Positions 1 to 7,042 of a stretch of DNA of 18,956 nt are shown in pieces. Both the position numbers and the translations under genes were made by a program. The notes beneath the pieces were generated by a model. It saw nothing but the letters and a program-made list of their open reading frames with translations. It was not told the DNA's origin and ran no database searches. Source of the DNA: Muribaculaceae bacterium. Its GTDB lineage: Bacteria > Bacteroidota > Bacteroidia > Bacteroidales > Muribaculaceae. Numbering within the stretch: the stretch's first letter is position 1; each line of letters starts with the position of its first letter. The DNA is taken from assembly GCA_016292745.1 (NCBI GenBank), contig JAEDFO010000048.1, forward strand, positions 1 to 18,956, written 5' to 3'.

Positions 1-49
1 GTATACACGCTTTCCAGGCGTGCCTCTTCAACCACTCGAGCATCACTCC
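1..49 (-). tRNA. tRNA-Ser(GGA), 5' half, truncated by window start
   Basis: Read on the minus strand from 49, the sequence folds as the 5' half of a serine tRNA. It shows acceptor strand GGAGTGA, then TG, a D-stem CTC/GAG around a loop with AGTGGTTGAA, and an anticodon stem CACGC/GCGTG enclosing loop CTGGAAA. The anticodon is GGA (positions 15-13), which reads UCC/UCU serine codons. The variable arm, T arm and 3' acceptor strand lie beyond the window. Serine identity rests on the anticodon and on the start of what should be a long variable arm. The gene lies downstream of rluA on the same strand with its own candidate promoter. Confidence 0.9.
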
Positions 50-60
50 TTTGCTGATAA

Positions 61-98
61 GTTGTGCAAAAATACAACAATTATCTTTTTTGCACAAC
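61..98. repeat. Perfect 12-bp inverted repeat
   Basis: GTTGTGCAAAAA (61-72) and its exact reverse complement (87-98) flank a 14-nt AT-rich centre. It lies 45 nt past the rluA stop and 12 nt upstream of the tRNA-Ser 5' end. It could be a weak transcription terminator for rluA, an operator dyad over the tRNA promoter, or both. The A/T-rich inner half of the stem and the lack of a T-run after it make a classical terminator less convincing. Confidence 0.6.
67..98 (-). promoter_or_regulatory. Candidate promoter of tRNA-Ser
   Basis: On the minus strand, TATTTTTG (74 to 67) matches the Bacteroidota -7 box TAnnTTTG exactly. It is preceded by a 20-bp spacer and GTTG (98 to 95), a 3-of-4 match to the -33 TTTG. 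The predicted start would be near position 60, about ten bases before the tRNA 5' end, which is a normal short leader. The boxes sit inside the arms of the inverted repeat at 61-98. Confidence 0.5.
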
Positions 99-142
99 GT
101 TTTTTGCCTATTTTCCGCCAACGACGTTGCGACGGCTGCATT

Positions 143-1057
143 TTATCCTTTTACGAGGCCGGCAAAGCGGGTGGGCACCGGGAGCTCGAAATTCATCTCC
201 TTTCGGGTGATTGGATGCACAAATCGTAGGGTGCGGGCATGCAATGCCAGACGACGGATTGGGCTGCTGCTGGCGCCGTATTTACGGTCGCCCACAATTG
301 GATGTCCGAGGTCCTTCATGTGCACCCGAATCTGGTTCTTACGGCCGGTGTCGAGTTCAAGCTCTACCAGGGTGTATCCGCTCGATCGCTTCAGCACCTT
401 GTAGCGAGTGATGGCGAGCTGTCCCTTTGTGGGGTCTTGTGTGGAATATACCTCGAACTGGGCAGTTTCGGCGAGATAGCTCTTCACCACGCCCTCGTCG
501 TCGGGTATCACCCCCTCAACCACAGCCACGTATTTGCGGTTGAGCACCATGTTGTTCCAGTTGTGCTGCATGGTGTCCTTGGCTTCCATAGTCTTTGCGA
601 GCATCATAAGGCCCGAGGTGTCGCGGTCGAGGCGATGGACAATGAAAACCTTGGCGCGTGGGTCGGAATACTTTACGTACTCGCGCATAATGCTGTAGGC
701 TGTGCCCTCCTTGATGTTGTCGGTACCCATCGACAGCACGCCGTAGCCTTTGTTGATTACGAGGATATCGTTGTCTTCATACACCAGCTTGATGCGAGGA
801 CTTGAAAACACGCGGAACGACTTGGTGAAGTTGACGCTCACCTTGTCGCCGTCCTCGAGAGGTGTGTCGAACTGCGATGTCGGCATTGAGTTGACGGCAA
901 ACTGGTTGTGCTTCAGCATCGATTTCACTTTTGTCTTGGAGTGGTCGGCAAGGCGCTTTTCCACAAATGCAAGCAATGTGGTGGTCTCGGGTACATCCCA
1001 GGTGACGATGCGGTCGGGCTGCGATGCGATGCGCCTGTTTTTGTCTTTGTTTATCAT
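143..1057 (-). CDS. RluA-family RNA pseudouridine synthase
   Basis: This 304-residue enzyme isomerises specific uridines to pseudouridine in rRNA or tRNA. Residues about 25-77 resemble an S4 RNA-binding domain. The catalytic domain begins near 88 (LVYEDNDILVINK) and carries the RluA signature HRLDRDTSGL at 141-150, with D144 as the expected nucleophile. Later family motifs include GRKNQIRVHM and GHPIVGDRKYG. Length and domain order are normal for RluC/RluD-type proteins. The target base cannot be assigned from sequence, so no symbol is given. The gene starts 31 nt after the nitroreductase stop, has no promoter box of its own in that gap, and is probably co-transcribed with it. Confidence 0.93.
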   Translation of the reverse strand: MINKDKNRRIASQPDRIVTWDVPETTTLLAFVEKRLADHSKTKVKSMLKHNQFAVNSMPTSQFDTPLEDGDKVSVNFTKSFRVFSSPRIKLVYEDNDILVINKGYGVLSMGTDNIKEGTAYSIMREYVKYSDPRAKVFIVHRLDRDTSGLMMLAKTMEAKDTMQHNWNNMVLNRKYVAVVEGVIPDDEGVVKSYLAETAQFEVYSTQDPTKGQLAITRYKVLKRSSGYTLVELELDTGRKNQIRVHMKDLGHPIVGDRKYGASSSPIRRLALHARTLRFVHPITRKEMNFELPVPTRFAGLVKG

Positions 1058-1088
1058 ATATATTGTTGATATTCAGCGTTTTATACAA

Positions 1089-1736
1089 TTATCTTATGGT
1101 ATCGGCAGCAAATTTGTTGCGATACACATTATCGGGGTTCCACTTGTTCTTAGGCTCGGGCGATTCGGCTGGATGTCCCACAGGAATCATGTTGAGCGGA
1201 ATGAACTTGTCGGGGATGTTAAGCACGCTGCGCAAAATTGCCACTCGCTCCTCAGATGGGTATCCGCCGGTCCACACGGCGCCAAGTCCATAAGCCTTGA
1301 TTGCAATTAGCATATTTTCGGAGGCGGCACTCACGTCGTTAATCCAGAATGCTGCACCGGGGCCTTCAATCATCTTGGTGCGGTCGCCGCAGGGGATAAT
1401 AAGGAAAGCGGCGTTAGGAAGCATTCGGGCCATAGGCATCGAATCGGCAAGCTCGCGGATAACCTCGCGGTCGTCGACAACGATGAACGCCCACGGCTGA
1501 CGGTTCATGGCTGTAGGGGCAGCCATACCGGCCCGGAGGATGCTCTCAATGGTGTCCTGCCCAACGGGACGGCCATCGTAGGCACGGATGCTTGTTCGCT
1601 CCATAATAGTCTGCAATACCACCTGTGTGGTGTCAACCTGCGCTTCGTTTTGCGAGGCCAGAACCTTCCACAATGCTATTGCCAGCACTATTGGCAACAC
1701 TATAGATATAATCCGGAATACTTTCTTCAAATCCAT
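1089..1736 (-). CDS. Nitroreductase-family flavoprotein with N-terminal membrane anchor
   Basis: This 215-residue protein belongs to the FMN-dependent nitroreductase superfamily. ERTSIRAYDGRPV (47-59) and MAAPTAMNRQPW (71-82) match the FMN-contacting segments, and the GLGAVWTGG region (151-158) is the usual glycine-rich stretch near the C-terminus. The start at 1736 (MDLKKVF) is preferred because the longer open frame to 1943 would run 124 bases into dtd and its added residues look like out-of-frame coding. From this start, residues 7-27 form a single hydrophobic helix, suggesting a signal anchor or uncleaved signal peptide with the flavin domain outside the cytoplasmic membrane. The natural substrate is unknown. 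It is probably the first gene of a two-gene unit with rluA. Confidence 0.85.
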   Translation of the reverse strand: MDLKKVFRIISIVLPIVLAIALWKVLASQNEAQVDTTQVVLQTIMERTSIRAYDGRPVGQDTIESILRAGMAAPTAMNRQPWAFIVVDDREVIRELADSMPMARMLPNAAFLIIPCGDRTKMIEGPGAAFWINDVSAASENMLIAIKAYGLGAVWTGGYPSEERVAILRSVLNIPDKFIPLNMIPVGHPAESPEPKNKWNPDNVYRNKFAADTIR

Positions 1737-1819
1737 ACTCTTGATGTTTAAATAATTTTGCGTAAAGATAAAATAATTTTTTGACACAGTGACAACAGAA
1801 CTACGGCCAATGGTTGCCT

Positions 1820-2269
1820 CTATTTGTTCTTCGAGTCGATTACAATGGTCACGGGGCCATCGTTGATTAGCGACACTTTCATGTCGGCCCCAAAAACCCC
1901 GCGCCGGGTTTCGCGGCCGGTGAGAGTCGATGTCATGCGACAAAACTCCTCATACATTGGCACAGCAAGCTCGTGACGGGCAGCCTTGATGTACGAGGGA
2001 CGATTGCCTTTGCGAGTTGATGCCAGCAGGGTGAACTGGCTCACTGCAAGTATTTCGCCTCCGACGTCGAGAATTGAACGGTTCATCACCCCGTTTTCAT
2101 CGTCGAAAACCCGCAGATTCACGCACTTCTGCACCACATATTCCAAATCGTCGGCAGTGTCGTCGTCGGACACCCCGACAAGTACCATAAAGCCTGGCCC
2201 AATCGACGAATGCAACTTTCCATCGATGGTCACCGACGCTTCACTCACTCTTTGAATCACTATTTTCAT
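1820..2269 (-). CDS. dtd: D-aminoacyl-tRNA deacylase
   Basis: This 149-residue cytoplasmic enzyme hydrolyses D-aminoacyl-tRNAs (and Gly-tRNA-Ala), keeping D-amino acids out of translation. The N-terminus MKIVIQRVSEASVTIDG is the family signature. SQFTLLA (77-83) holds the conserved SQxTL motif, and NDGPVT near the C-terminus is the Gly-cisPro motif that checks chirality. Length is typical. The ATG at 2269 is 29 bases inside the end of uvrC, so the two are probably translationally coupled. From memory, several Bacteroides genomes continue this gene order with a MazG-type hydrolase and deoC; here the unit ends after dtd. Confidence 0.96.
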   Translation of the reverse strand: MKIVIQRVSEASVTIDGKLHSSIGPGFMVLVGVSDDDTADDLEYVVQKCVNLRVFDDENGVMNRSILDVGGEILAVSQFTLLASTRKGNRPSYIKAARHELAVPMYEEFCRMTSTLTGRETRRGVFGADMKVSLINDGPVTIVIDSKNK

Positions 2270-4091
2270 TACTTTCTACATTTAATGCATTAAACACAGC
2301 TTCGGCCTTCTTCGGGCCGATAACTTCGGCAATTTCGGTTAGCGTAGCCATGCGCATTCGCTTCACACTCTTGAAATGTTTCAGCAGAGCAGCGGCAGTC
2401 TTATCCCCCACTCCCTGTATGTCGTCGAGAACCGATTCGAGCTGACTCTTGCTGCGTCGATTGCGATGATGCGTGATGCCAAAACGGTGTGCCTCGTCGC
2501 GCAGATGCTGAATCACTCGCAACGATTCGGAATTCTTGTCGATATATAGAGGAATGCTGTCGCCAGGGAAATAAATCTCCTCCAGGCGCTTGGCAATGCC
2601 GATGAGAGCTACCTTGCCGCGTATACCCATCTCGTCGAAAGCCTCGACAGCGCTGCTCAGCTGCCCTTTGCCGCCATCAACAACCACCAACTGGGGTAAC
2701 TCCTCACCCTCGGCAATAAGACGCGAATAGCGGCGCGTTAGCACCTCACGCATCGAGGCAAAATCGTCAGGTCCGACAACAGTGCGTATGTTGAAATGCC
2801 GATAGTCGCGCTTCGATGGCTTGGCATTCTTGAACACCACACACGATGCCACCGGATTCGTGCCCTGGATGTTGGAATTATCGAAGCATTCAATGTGCCT
2901 CGGCAACTCGGTGAGCCTGAAATCACGCTGCATGGTGGTGAGTACCCGCAATGTGCGCTGCTCTGGGTTGAGCTTCTCGTTGTGCTTAAGCTTGTCGATG
3001 AGATATTGACGGGCATTTTTCTCGGAAACTTCGAGCAATTTGCGCTTATCGCCGCGTTGCGGAACGGTGAAGGTCTTGCCCTCAAACTCCATATCGGGCA
3101 AAAAAGGCACCACTATTTCCTTTGCGTCAGAAAGCCCTTTCTCTGCCATCTCAGCAATAGCATATGACAACATCTCAGCATCGGATTCACCGAGTTGAGT
3201 GCGATATTCGAGAGTCATCGACTTACACACAGCACCCGCACGGACGTGCATATAATTGATGTAAACCGACTGTTCGTCGCGCACAAAGCTGAACACATCA
3301 ACATTATGAATCTGTGCACTCACAATCACCGATTTCGCCTTGTATTTCTCAATGAGCAGGTATTTCTGCTTCAGCACCTCAGCCTCCTCGAAACGGAGAT
3401 GCGAAGCCAATGCAGTCATCTGTTCGATTAGCATATCGGAAATATGGCCGATATTACCGCTAAGAATCTGCCTGATTTCATCGATGAAACCGCCATATTC
3501 ATCAGCCGAGATTGCACCGGTGCAGCATCCCCTGCAATTCTTGATGTGATATTGCAGGCACAACTTCAGCTTACCACGGCTAATGGCATCGGCAGTGATG
3601 CCAGTGCGGCAAGTGCGGATGGGATAAAGTTCACGAATCAATTCGAGTAGAGTGCGCACCATCGTCACATTGGTGTATGGGCCATAGTATTTGCCGCCAC
3701 GGAGAGTAACATCGCGGGTGACGAAAACCCGTGGATATAGCTCGTTGGTAACGCATATCCACGGGTAACTCTTATCGTCCTTGAGCAGGACATTATAGCG
3801 CGGTTTGTTCTCCTTGATAAGGCTATTCTCCAGATGCAAGGCATCTTCCTCGGAGTTCACCACAATATACTTCAGGTCGGCGATGTTCCGCACCAGCACG
3901 TTAGTGCGAGCCACGGTGTGTTCGCGGTTGAAATAAGAGCGTACACGGCGGCGCAATCGCTTGGCTTTTCCGATATAGATTATAGTGCCCTCTTTATCGA
4001 AATACATATACACTCCCGGCGACTCGGGGAGCATATCAATCTTCTCCTTCAGTCTTTCGGACGGTATAACCACACCACCCCCTTCTATCAA
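2241..4091 (-). CDS. uvrC: Excinuclease ABC subunit C
   Basis: UvrC makes both incisions around bulky DNA lesions in nucleotide excision repair, acting with UvrA and UvrB. The 616-residue product has the GIY-YIG nuclease at the N-terminus (GVY 26-28, YIG 39-41), and a UVR motif (SHLRFEEAEVLKQKY) that binds UvrB. The RNase H-like 5' nuclease shows FDNSN, VVVDGGKGQ and the DEAHRFGITHH segment supplying the acidic and histidine ligands. Helix-hairpin-helix motifs (IQGVGDKTAAALLKHF) close the protein. The start is uncertain: the longest frame begins with TTG at 4091, overlapping the apt stop as TTGA. A GTG at 4073, preceded by a purine-rich run, and an ATG at 4034 are alternatives. Confidence 0.96.
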   Translation of the reverse strand: MIEGGGVVIPSERLKEKIDMLPESPGVYMYFDKEGTIIYIGKAKRLRRRVRSYFNREHTVARTNVLVRNIADLKYIVVNSEEDALHLENSLIKENKPRYNVLLKDDKSYPWICVTNELYPRVFVTRDVTLRGGKYYGPYTNVTMVRTLLELIRELYPIRTCRTGITADAISRGKLKLCLQYHIKNCRGCCTGAISADEYGGFIDEIRQILSGNIGHISDMLIEQMTALASHLRFEEAEVLKQKYLLIEKYKAKSVIVSAQIHNVDVFSFVRDEQSVYINYMHVRAGAVCKSMTLEYRTQLGESDAEMLSYAIAEMAEKGLSDAKEIVVPFLPDMEFEGKTFTVPQRGDKRKLLEVSEKNARQYLIDKLKHNEKLNPEQRTLRVLTTMQRDFRLTELPRHIECFDNSNIQGTNPVASCVVFKNAKPSKRDYRHFNIRTVVGPDDFASMREVLTRRYSRLIAEGEELPQLVVVDGGKGQLSSAVEAFDEMGIRGKVALIGIAKRLEEIYFPGDSIPLYIDKNSESLRVIQHLRDEAHRFGITHHRNRRSKSQLESVLDDIQGVGDKTAAALLKHFKSVKRMRMATLTEIAEVIGPKKAEAVFNALNVESNENSDSKSE

Positions 4092-4621
4092 TAGATAATC
4101 ATCGAATTAATATCCACATCGGCCGGGAATTTCTTGCGGCCTTCGAGAGCGCTGAGTTCAACAAGAAAGCTAATGTAGATTTTCTTCGGGTTGCACTGTT
4201 TCACCAGCTCGTAAGCAGCAGCCATACTGCCACCAGTTGCAAGCAAATCGTCGTGCAGCACCACGATGTCGTTTTCGTTGATGGCATCACTGTGAATCTC
4301 GATGGTATCGGTGCCATACTCTTTCTCGTAAGTCATGCTGATGGTGTCAGCCGGCAATTTGCCTGGCTTGCGCAGCAATACGAAGCCCGCACCGATTTCG
4401 TTGGCAAGGATAGAGCCGCAGATAAAACCGCGGGCCTCGATGCCCACCACCTTGGTTATGCCAAGGTCCTTGTACGAATCGCGCAGTTCCTCGCTCACGA
4501 TGTGCAGACATTCGCCATCCTTGAACATTGTGGTCAAGTCGCGGAACAGAATTCCTTTCTTTGGAAAATCGGGGACATCCCTGATTTCACTTTTCAGTTT
4601 GTTTAGTTTTGCCTCTTCCAT
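4088..4621 (-). CDS. apt: Adenine phosphoribosyltransferase
   Basis: This enzyme converts adenine and PRPP to AMP in cytoplasmic purine salvage. The 177-residue protein starts with the APT pattern of an N-terminal helix followed by VPDFPKKGILFRDLT (16-30). The type I PRPP-binding loop is IVVLHDDLLATGGSM (119-133), and GIEARGFICG (60-69) is another conserved APT segment. Length is standard. It follows mnmG after a 39-nt gap that contains a parS-like site, and it overlaps uvrC by 4 bases if the TTG start is used, so it sits in the middle of the ybeY-to-dtd operon. Confidence 0.97.
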   Translation of the reverse strand: MEEAKLNKLKSEIRDVPDFPKKGILFRDLTTMFKDGECLHIVSEELRDSYKDLGITKVVGIEARGFICGSILANEIGAGFVLLRKPGKLPADTISMTYEKEYGTDTIEIHSDAINENDIVVLHDDLLATGGSMAAAYELVKQCNPKKIYISFLVELSALEGRKKFPADVDINSMIIY

Positions 4622-4636
4622 ATAATAAAAAGTTTG

Positions 4637-4652
4637 TGTTTCACGTGGAACA
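4637..4652. other. parS-like ParB-binding site 1
   Basis: TGTTTCACGTGGAACA matches the 16-bp bacterial parS palindrome TGTTTCACGTGAAACA at 15 of 16 positions. The one difference is G in the right half, a substitution tolerated in natural parS sites; each half on its own (TGTTTCAC, TGTTCCAC) is a known form. It lies between the mnmG stop and the apt start, with no other obvious role. Its 14-bp core is identical, in the same orientation, to the site at 8566-8581. Confidence 0.82.
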
Positions 4653-4660
4653 TTTTCAGC

Positions 4661-6538
4661 CTATCGGCCTAATAATAAAAGCAATATATTAACATCGCTC
4701 GGCGAAATCCCCGGTATTCTCGAGGCTTGCGCGACGGTTTCGGGATCGATGCGAGTAAGTTTCTGACGAGCCTCGGTGGAAAGTGCCTTAACGTCGTTAT
4801 ACACGATTTTACCGCGCAATTTCACGTTTTCAAGCCGCGCTATTTTATCGGCAATCTGGCGTTCTCGGTCAATATAGCCCTGGTACTTTATCAAGATCTC
4901 AGCAGCTTCGATAATTTCGTCGCGACGAGTTTCCTCGATGGTATCGAGGTGACGCGCAAGTGCCGGAACCACATTGGCAAGACTCATCACTGAAAGCTGT
5001 GGCCTGAGAATCAAATCGTAAAGTTTAGTGCCCTGTTTGAGCGGCGAAGTGCCGAGCGAATCGGCAAATTCGTTGAATATATCGGCGCGGATTGAGTAGT
5101 TTCGGGAGAATTCGACGAGTTCATCACGCTGACGGCGCTTGTCGAGCATAAGTTGATAGCGCTCGTCGGTTGCAAGCCCAATTGCATGCGACTTCTCGGT
5201 GAGACGCATATCGGCATCGTCCTGACGAAGCAGAATACGATACTCTGCGCGCGAGGTAAACATTCGGTAGGGCTCGTCGACACCCTTTGTCACGAGATCG
5301 TCGATAAGCACTCCAATGTATGCCTCATCGCGACCAAGCACAAAAGGCTCATCGCCACGCACTCGAAGCGCAGCATTGATTCCGGCTACAAGCCCCTGCC
5401 CTGCTGCCTCTTCATAGCCGGTGGTACCGTTAACCTGACCGGCAAAATAGAGGTTAGAGAGAAGTTTTGTTTCCAGGGTATGATACAATTGAGTCGGGTC
5501 GAAATAATCGTATTCAATTGCATAACCCGGACGGTAGATTTGCACATTTCGCAACGCCGGAATTTGGTGCAGGGCATCAATCTGGACCTGGAGCGGAAGC
5601 GACGACGAGAAACCATTGAGGTAGAATTCGTGTGTAGTCTCACCCTCGGGTTCCAGGAAGAGCTGATGCGATGTTTTATCGGCAAATGTTACTATTTTTG
5701 TCTCAATACTCGGACAATAACGAGGACCAACGCTCTGAATCTGCCCGTTATAAAGCGGTGAATCGGGCAATCCGTCGCGCAGAATCTGATGGACTCTTTC
5801 GTTGGTATATACCATCCAGCAAGGGCGCTGAACGAGAGTGCGCTTCACATTGGGCAGATAGGAAAACTTATGGAAATCGTTGTCGCCCTCTTGCACAACT
5901 GCTTGCGAAAAGTCGATTGAACGGCTGTCGATGCGCACAGGTGTACCGGTTTTCATCCTGCCCACGGTGAATCCAGCATCGCGTAATTGTTCGGTGATAC
6001 CGTACGAAGCAGGCTCGCTGATGCGACCGCCCTGGATTTTCACCCTTCCTATATGCATCAATCCACTGAGGAATGTACCAGCAGTAAGCACCACTGCAAC
6101 TGCCTTGAAATCAACACCAAGAGCAGTGTGGACTCCGCACACTTTACCTTCCTCAATAATCAGCGATACCACCGAATCCTGCCACATATACAGGTTGTCG
6201 GTGTTCTCGATTATTGAGCGCCATTGGTGGATAAATCGGGCACGGTCGCTCTGGGCTCGCGGGCTCCACATGGCTGGACCTTTCGAGCGATTGAGCATCC
6301 TGAACTGAATGGCAGTAAGGTCGGTGACAATACCCATCTGGCCACCCAAGGCATCTATCTCTCTGACTATCTGACCTTTAGCAATACCCCCAACAGCAGG
6401 ATTGCAACTCATCTGCGCTATCTTGTTCATGTCCATAGTGATGAGCAACGTGCGCACACCAAGATTTGCGGCAGCGCAAGCAGCCTCACAACCGGCATGG
6501 CCGGCACCTATCACTATTACATCGTAGTCGAACCTCAT
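4661..6538 (-). CDS. mnmG: tRNA uridine-5-carboxymethylaminomethyl modification enzyme MnmG (GidA)
   Basis: MnmG, with MnmE, uses FAD and methylene-THF to install the cmnm5 group at wobble U34 of tRNAs reading split codon boxes. The 625-residue length is normal. The dinucleotide-binding motif VIGAGHAGCEAACAAANLG sits at residues 9-27, and SCNPAVGGIAKGQIVREIDALGG at 44-66 is a strict GidA signature. RPGYAIEYDYFDP and GTTGYEEAAGQG are further conserved stretches. The C-terminal helical domain (YIDRERQIADKIARLE) contacts MnmE. It starts 6 nt after the ybeY stop. A gidA gene beside a parS site recalls the origin-proximal gidA of other bacteria. Confidence 0.98.
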   Translation of the reverse strand: MRFDYDVIVIGAGHAGCEAACAAANLGVRTLLITMDMNKIAQMSCNPAVGGIAKGQIVREIDALGGQMGIVTDLTAIQFRMLNRSKGPAMWSPRAQSDRARFIHQWRSIIENTDNLYMWQDSVVSLIIEEGKVCGVHTALGVDFKAVAVVLTAGTFLSGLMHIGRVKIQGGRISEPASYGITEQLRDAGFTVGRMKTGTPVRIDSRSIDFSQAVVQEGDNDFHKFSYLPNVKRTLVQRPCWMVYTNERVHQILRDGLPDSPLYNGQIQSVGPRYCPSIETKIVTFADKTSHQLFLEPEGETTHEFYLNGFSSSLPLQVQIDALHQIPALRNVQIYRPGYAIEYDYFDPTQLYHTLETKLLSNLYFAGQVNGTTGYEEAAGQGLVAGINAALRVRGDEPFVLGRDEAYIGVLIDDLVTKGVDEPYRMFTSRAEYRILLRQDDADMRLTEKSHAIGLATDERYQLMLDKRRQRDELVEFSRNYSIRADIFNEFADSLGTSPLKQGTKLYDLILRPQLSVMSLANVVPALARHLDTIEETRRDEIIEAAEILIKYQGYIDRERQIADKIARLENVKLRGKIVYNDVKALSTEARQKLTRIDPETVAQASRIPGISPSDVNILLLLLGR

Positions 6539-6544
6539 AGAAGA

Positions 6545-6970
6545 TTACATATTGCTGAGCAAGGCAAGTGCCTCGTCCTCGTGTCGTTCCATAATTTCTC
6601 GTTCTCCAGGACCTTTGTCGTCTACCCCGCAAAGGTGCAATATACCGTGAATAATCACTCTCATAAGCTCGTTGTCGTAGGTTTTGCCAAGCAATATGGC
6701 ATTCGAGCGTACAGTGTCGAGCGATATGAACACATCGCCACTGATACGCATCGGGCGAGAATAATCGAAGGTGATGATATCGGTATAATAATCGTGATTG
6801 ATATATTTACGGTTAACCTCGAGTATCTTATCGTCGTTACAGAAAATATATGTGACAGCACCCACCGTTTTACCGAAACCGCGGGCAACCGACACAATCC
6901 AATTCTCAATGCGCTGAGTGTCGAACGAAGGCATCTCTACGCCATCCGTAGTATAACTGATTTCTGTCAT
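6545..6970 (-). CDS. ybeY: Endoribonuclease YbeY (rRNA maturation factor)
   Basis: YbeY is a zinc-dependent RNase needed for 16S rRNA 3'-end maturation and ribosome quality control. The 141-residue protein shows the family pattern NDDKILEVNRKYINHDYYTDIITF (45-68), ISGDVFISLDTV (77-88) and the metal-binding motif HGILHLCGVDD (108-118). H108 and H112 are present, but the third histidine of the classic HGxLHLxGxDH motif is replaced (VDDK), probably by an acidic ligand; I believe related Bacteroidota proteins share this. It is the promoter-proximal gene of the ybeY-mnmG-apt-uvrC-dtd operon. Confidence 0.94.
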   Translation of the reverse strand: MTEISYTTDGVEMPSFDTQRIENWIVSVARGFGKTVGAVTYIFCNDDKILEVNRKYINHDYYTDIITFDYSRPMRISGDVFISLDTVRSNAILLGKTYDNELMRVIIHGILHLCGVDDKGPGEREIMERHEDEALALLSNM

Positions 6971-6974
6971 ATCG

Positions 6975-7006
6975 CAAAATTAATGAAAATAGATGCCGCA
7001 AACAAG
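6975..7006 (-). promoter_or_regulatory. Candidate promoter of the ybeY-mnmG-apt-uvrC-dtd operon
   Basis: On the minus strand TAATTTTG (6982 to 6975) is an exact match to the Bacteroidota -7 box. Upstream candidates for -33 are CTTG (7006 to 7003, 20-bp spacer) or TTTG (7002 to 6999, 16-bp spacer). The -7 box ends only 4 nt before the ATG of ybeY, so the transcript would start at or almost at the start codon. Confidence 0.5.
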
Positions 7007-7042
7007 AAAAAAACACAATTCAGCGCAACCCGCAAATGCAGT

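Noticed and set aside
1753..1760. Plus-strand TAATTTTG promoter box
   Set aside because: It matches the -7 consensus but no plus-strand gene follows; in AT-rich spacers such matches arise by chance.
1737..1943. Longer start for the nitroreductase frame
   Set aside because: The extra 69 residues overlap the dtd 3' end and have no family resemblance; the ATG at 1736 gives a sensible N-terminus.
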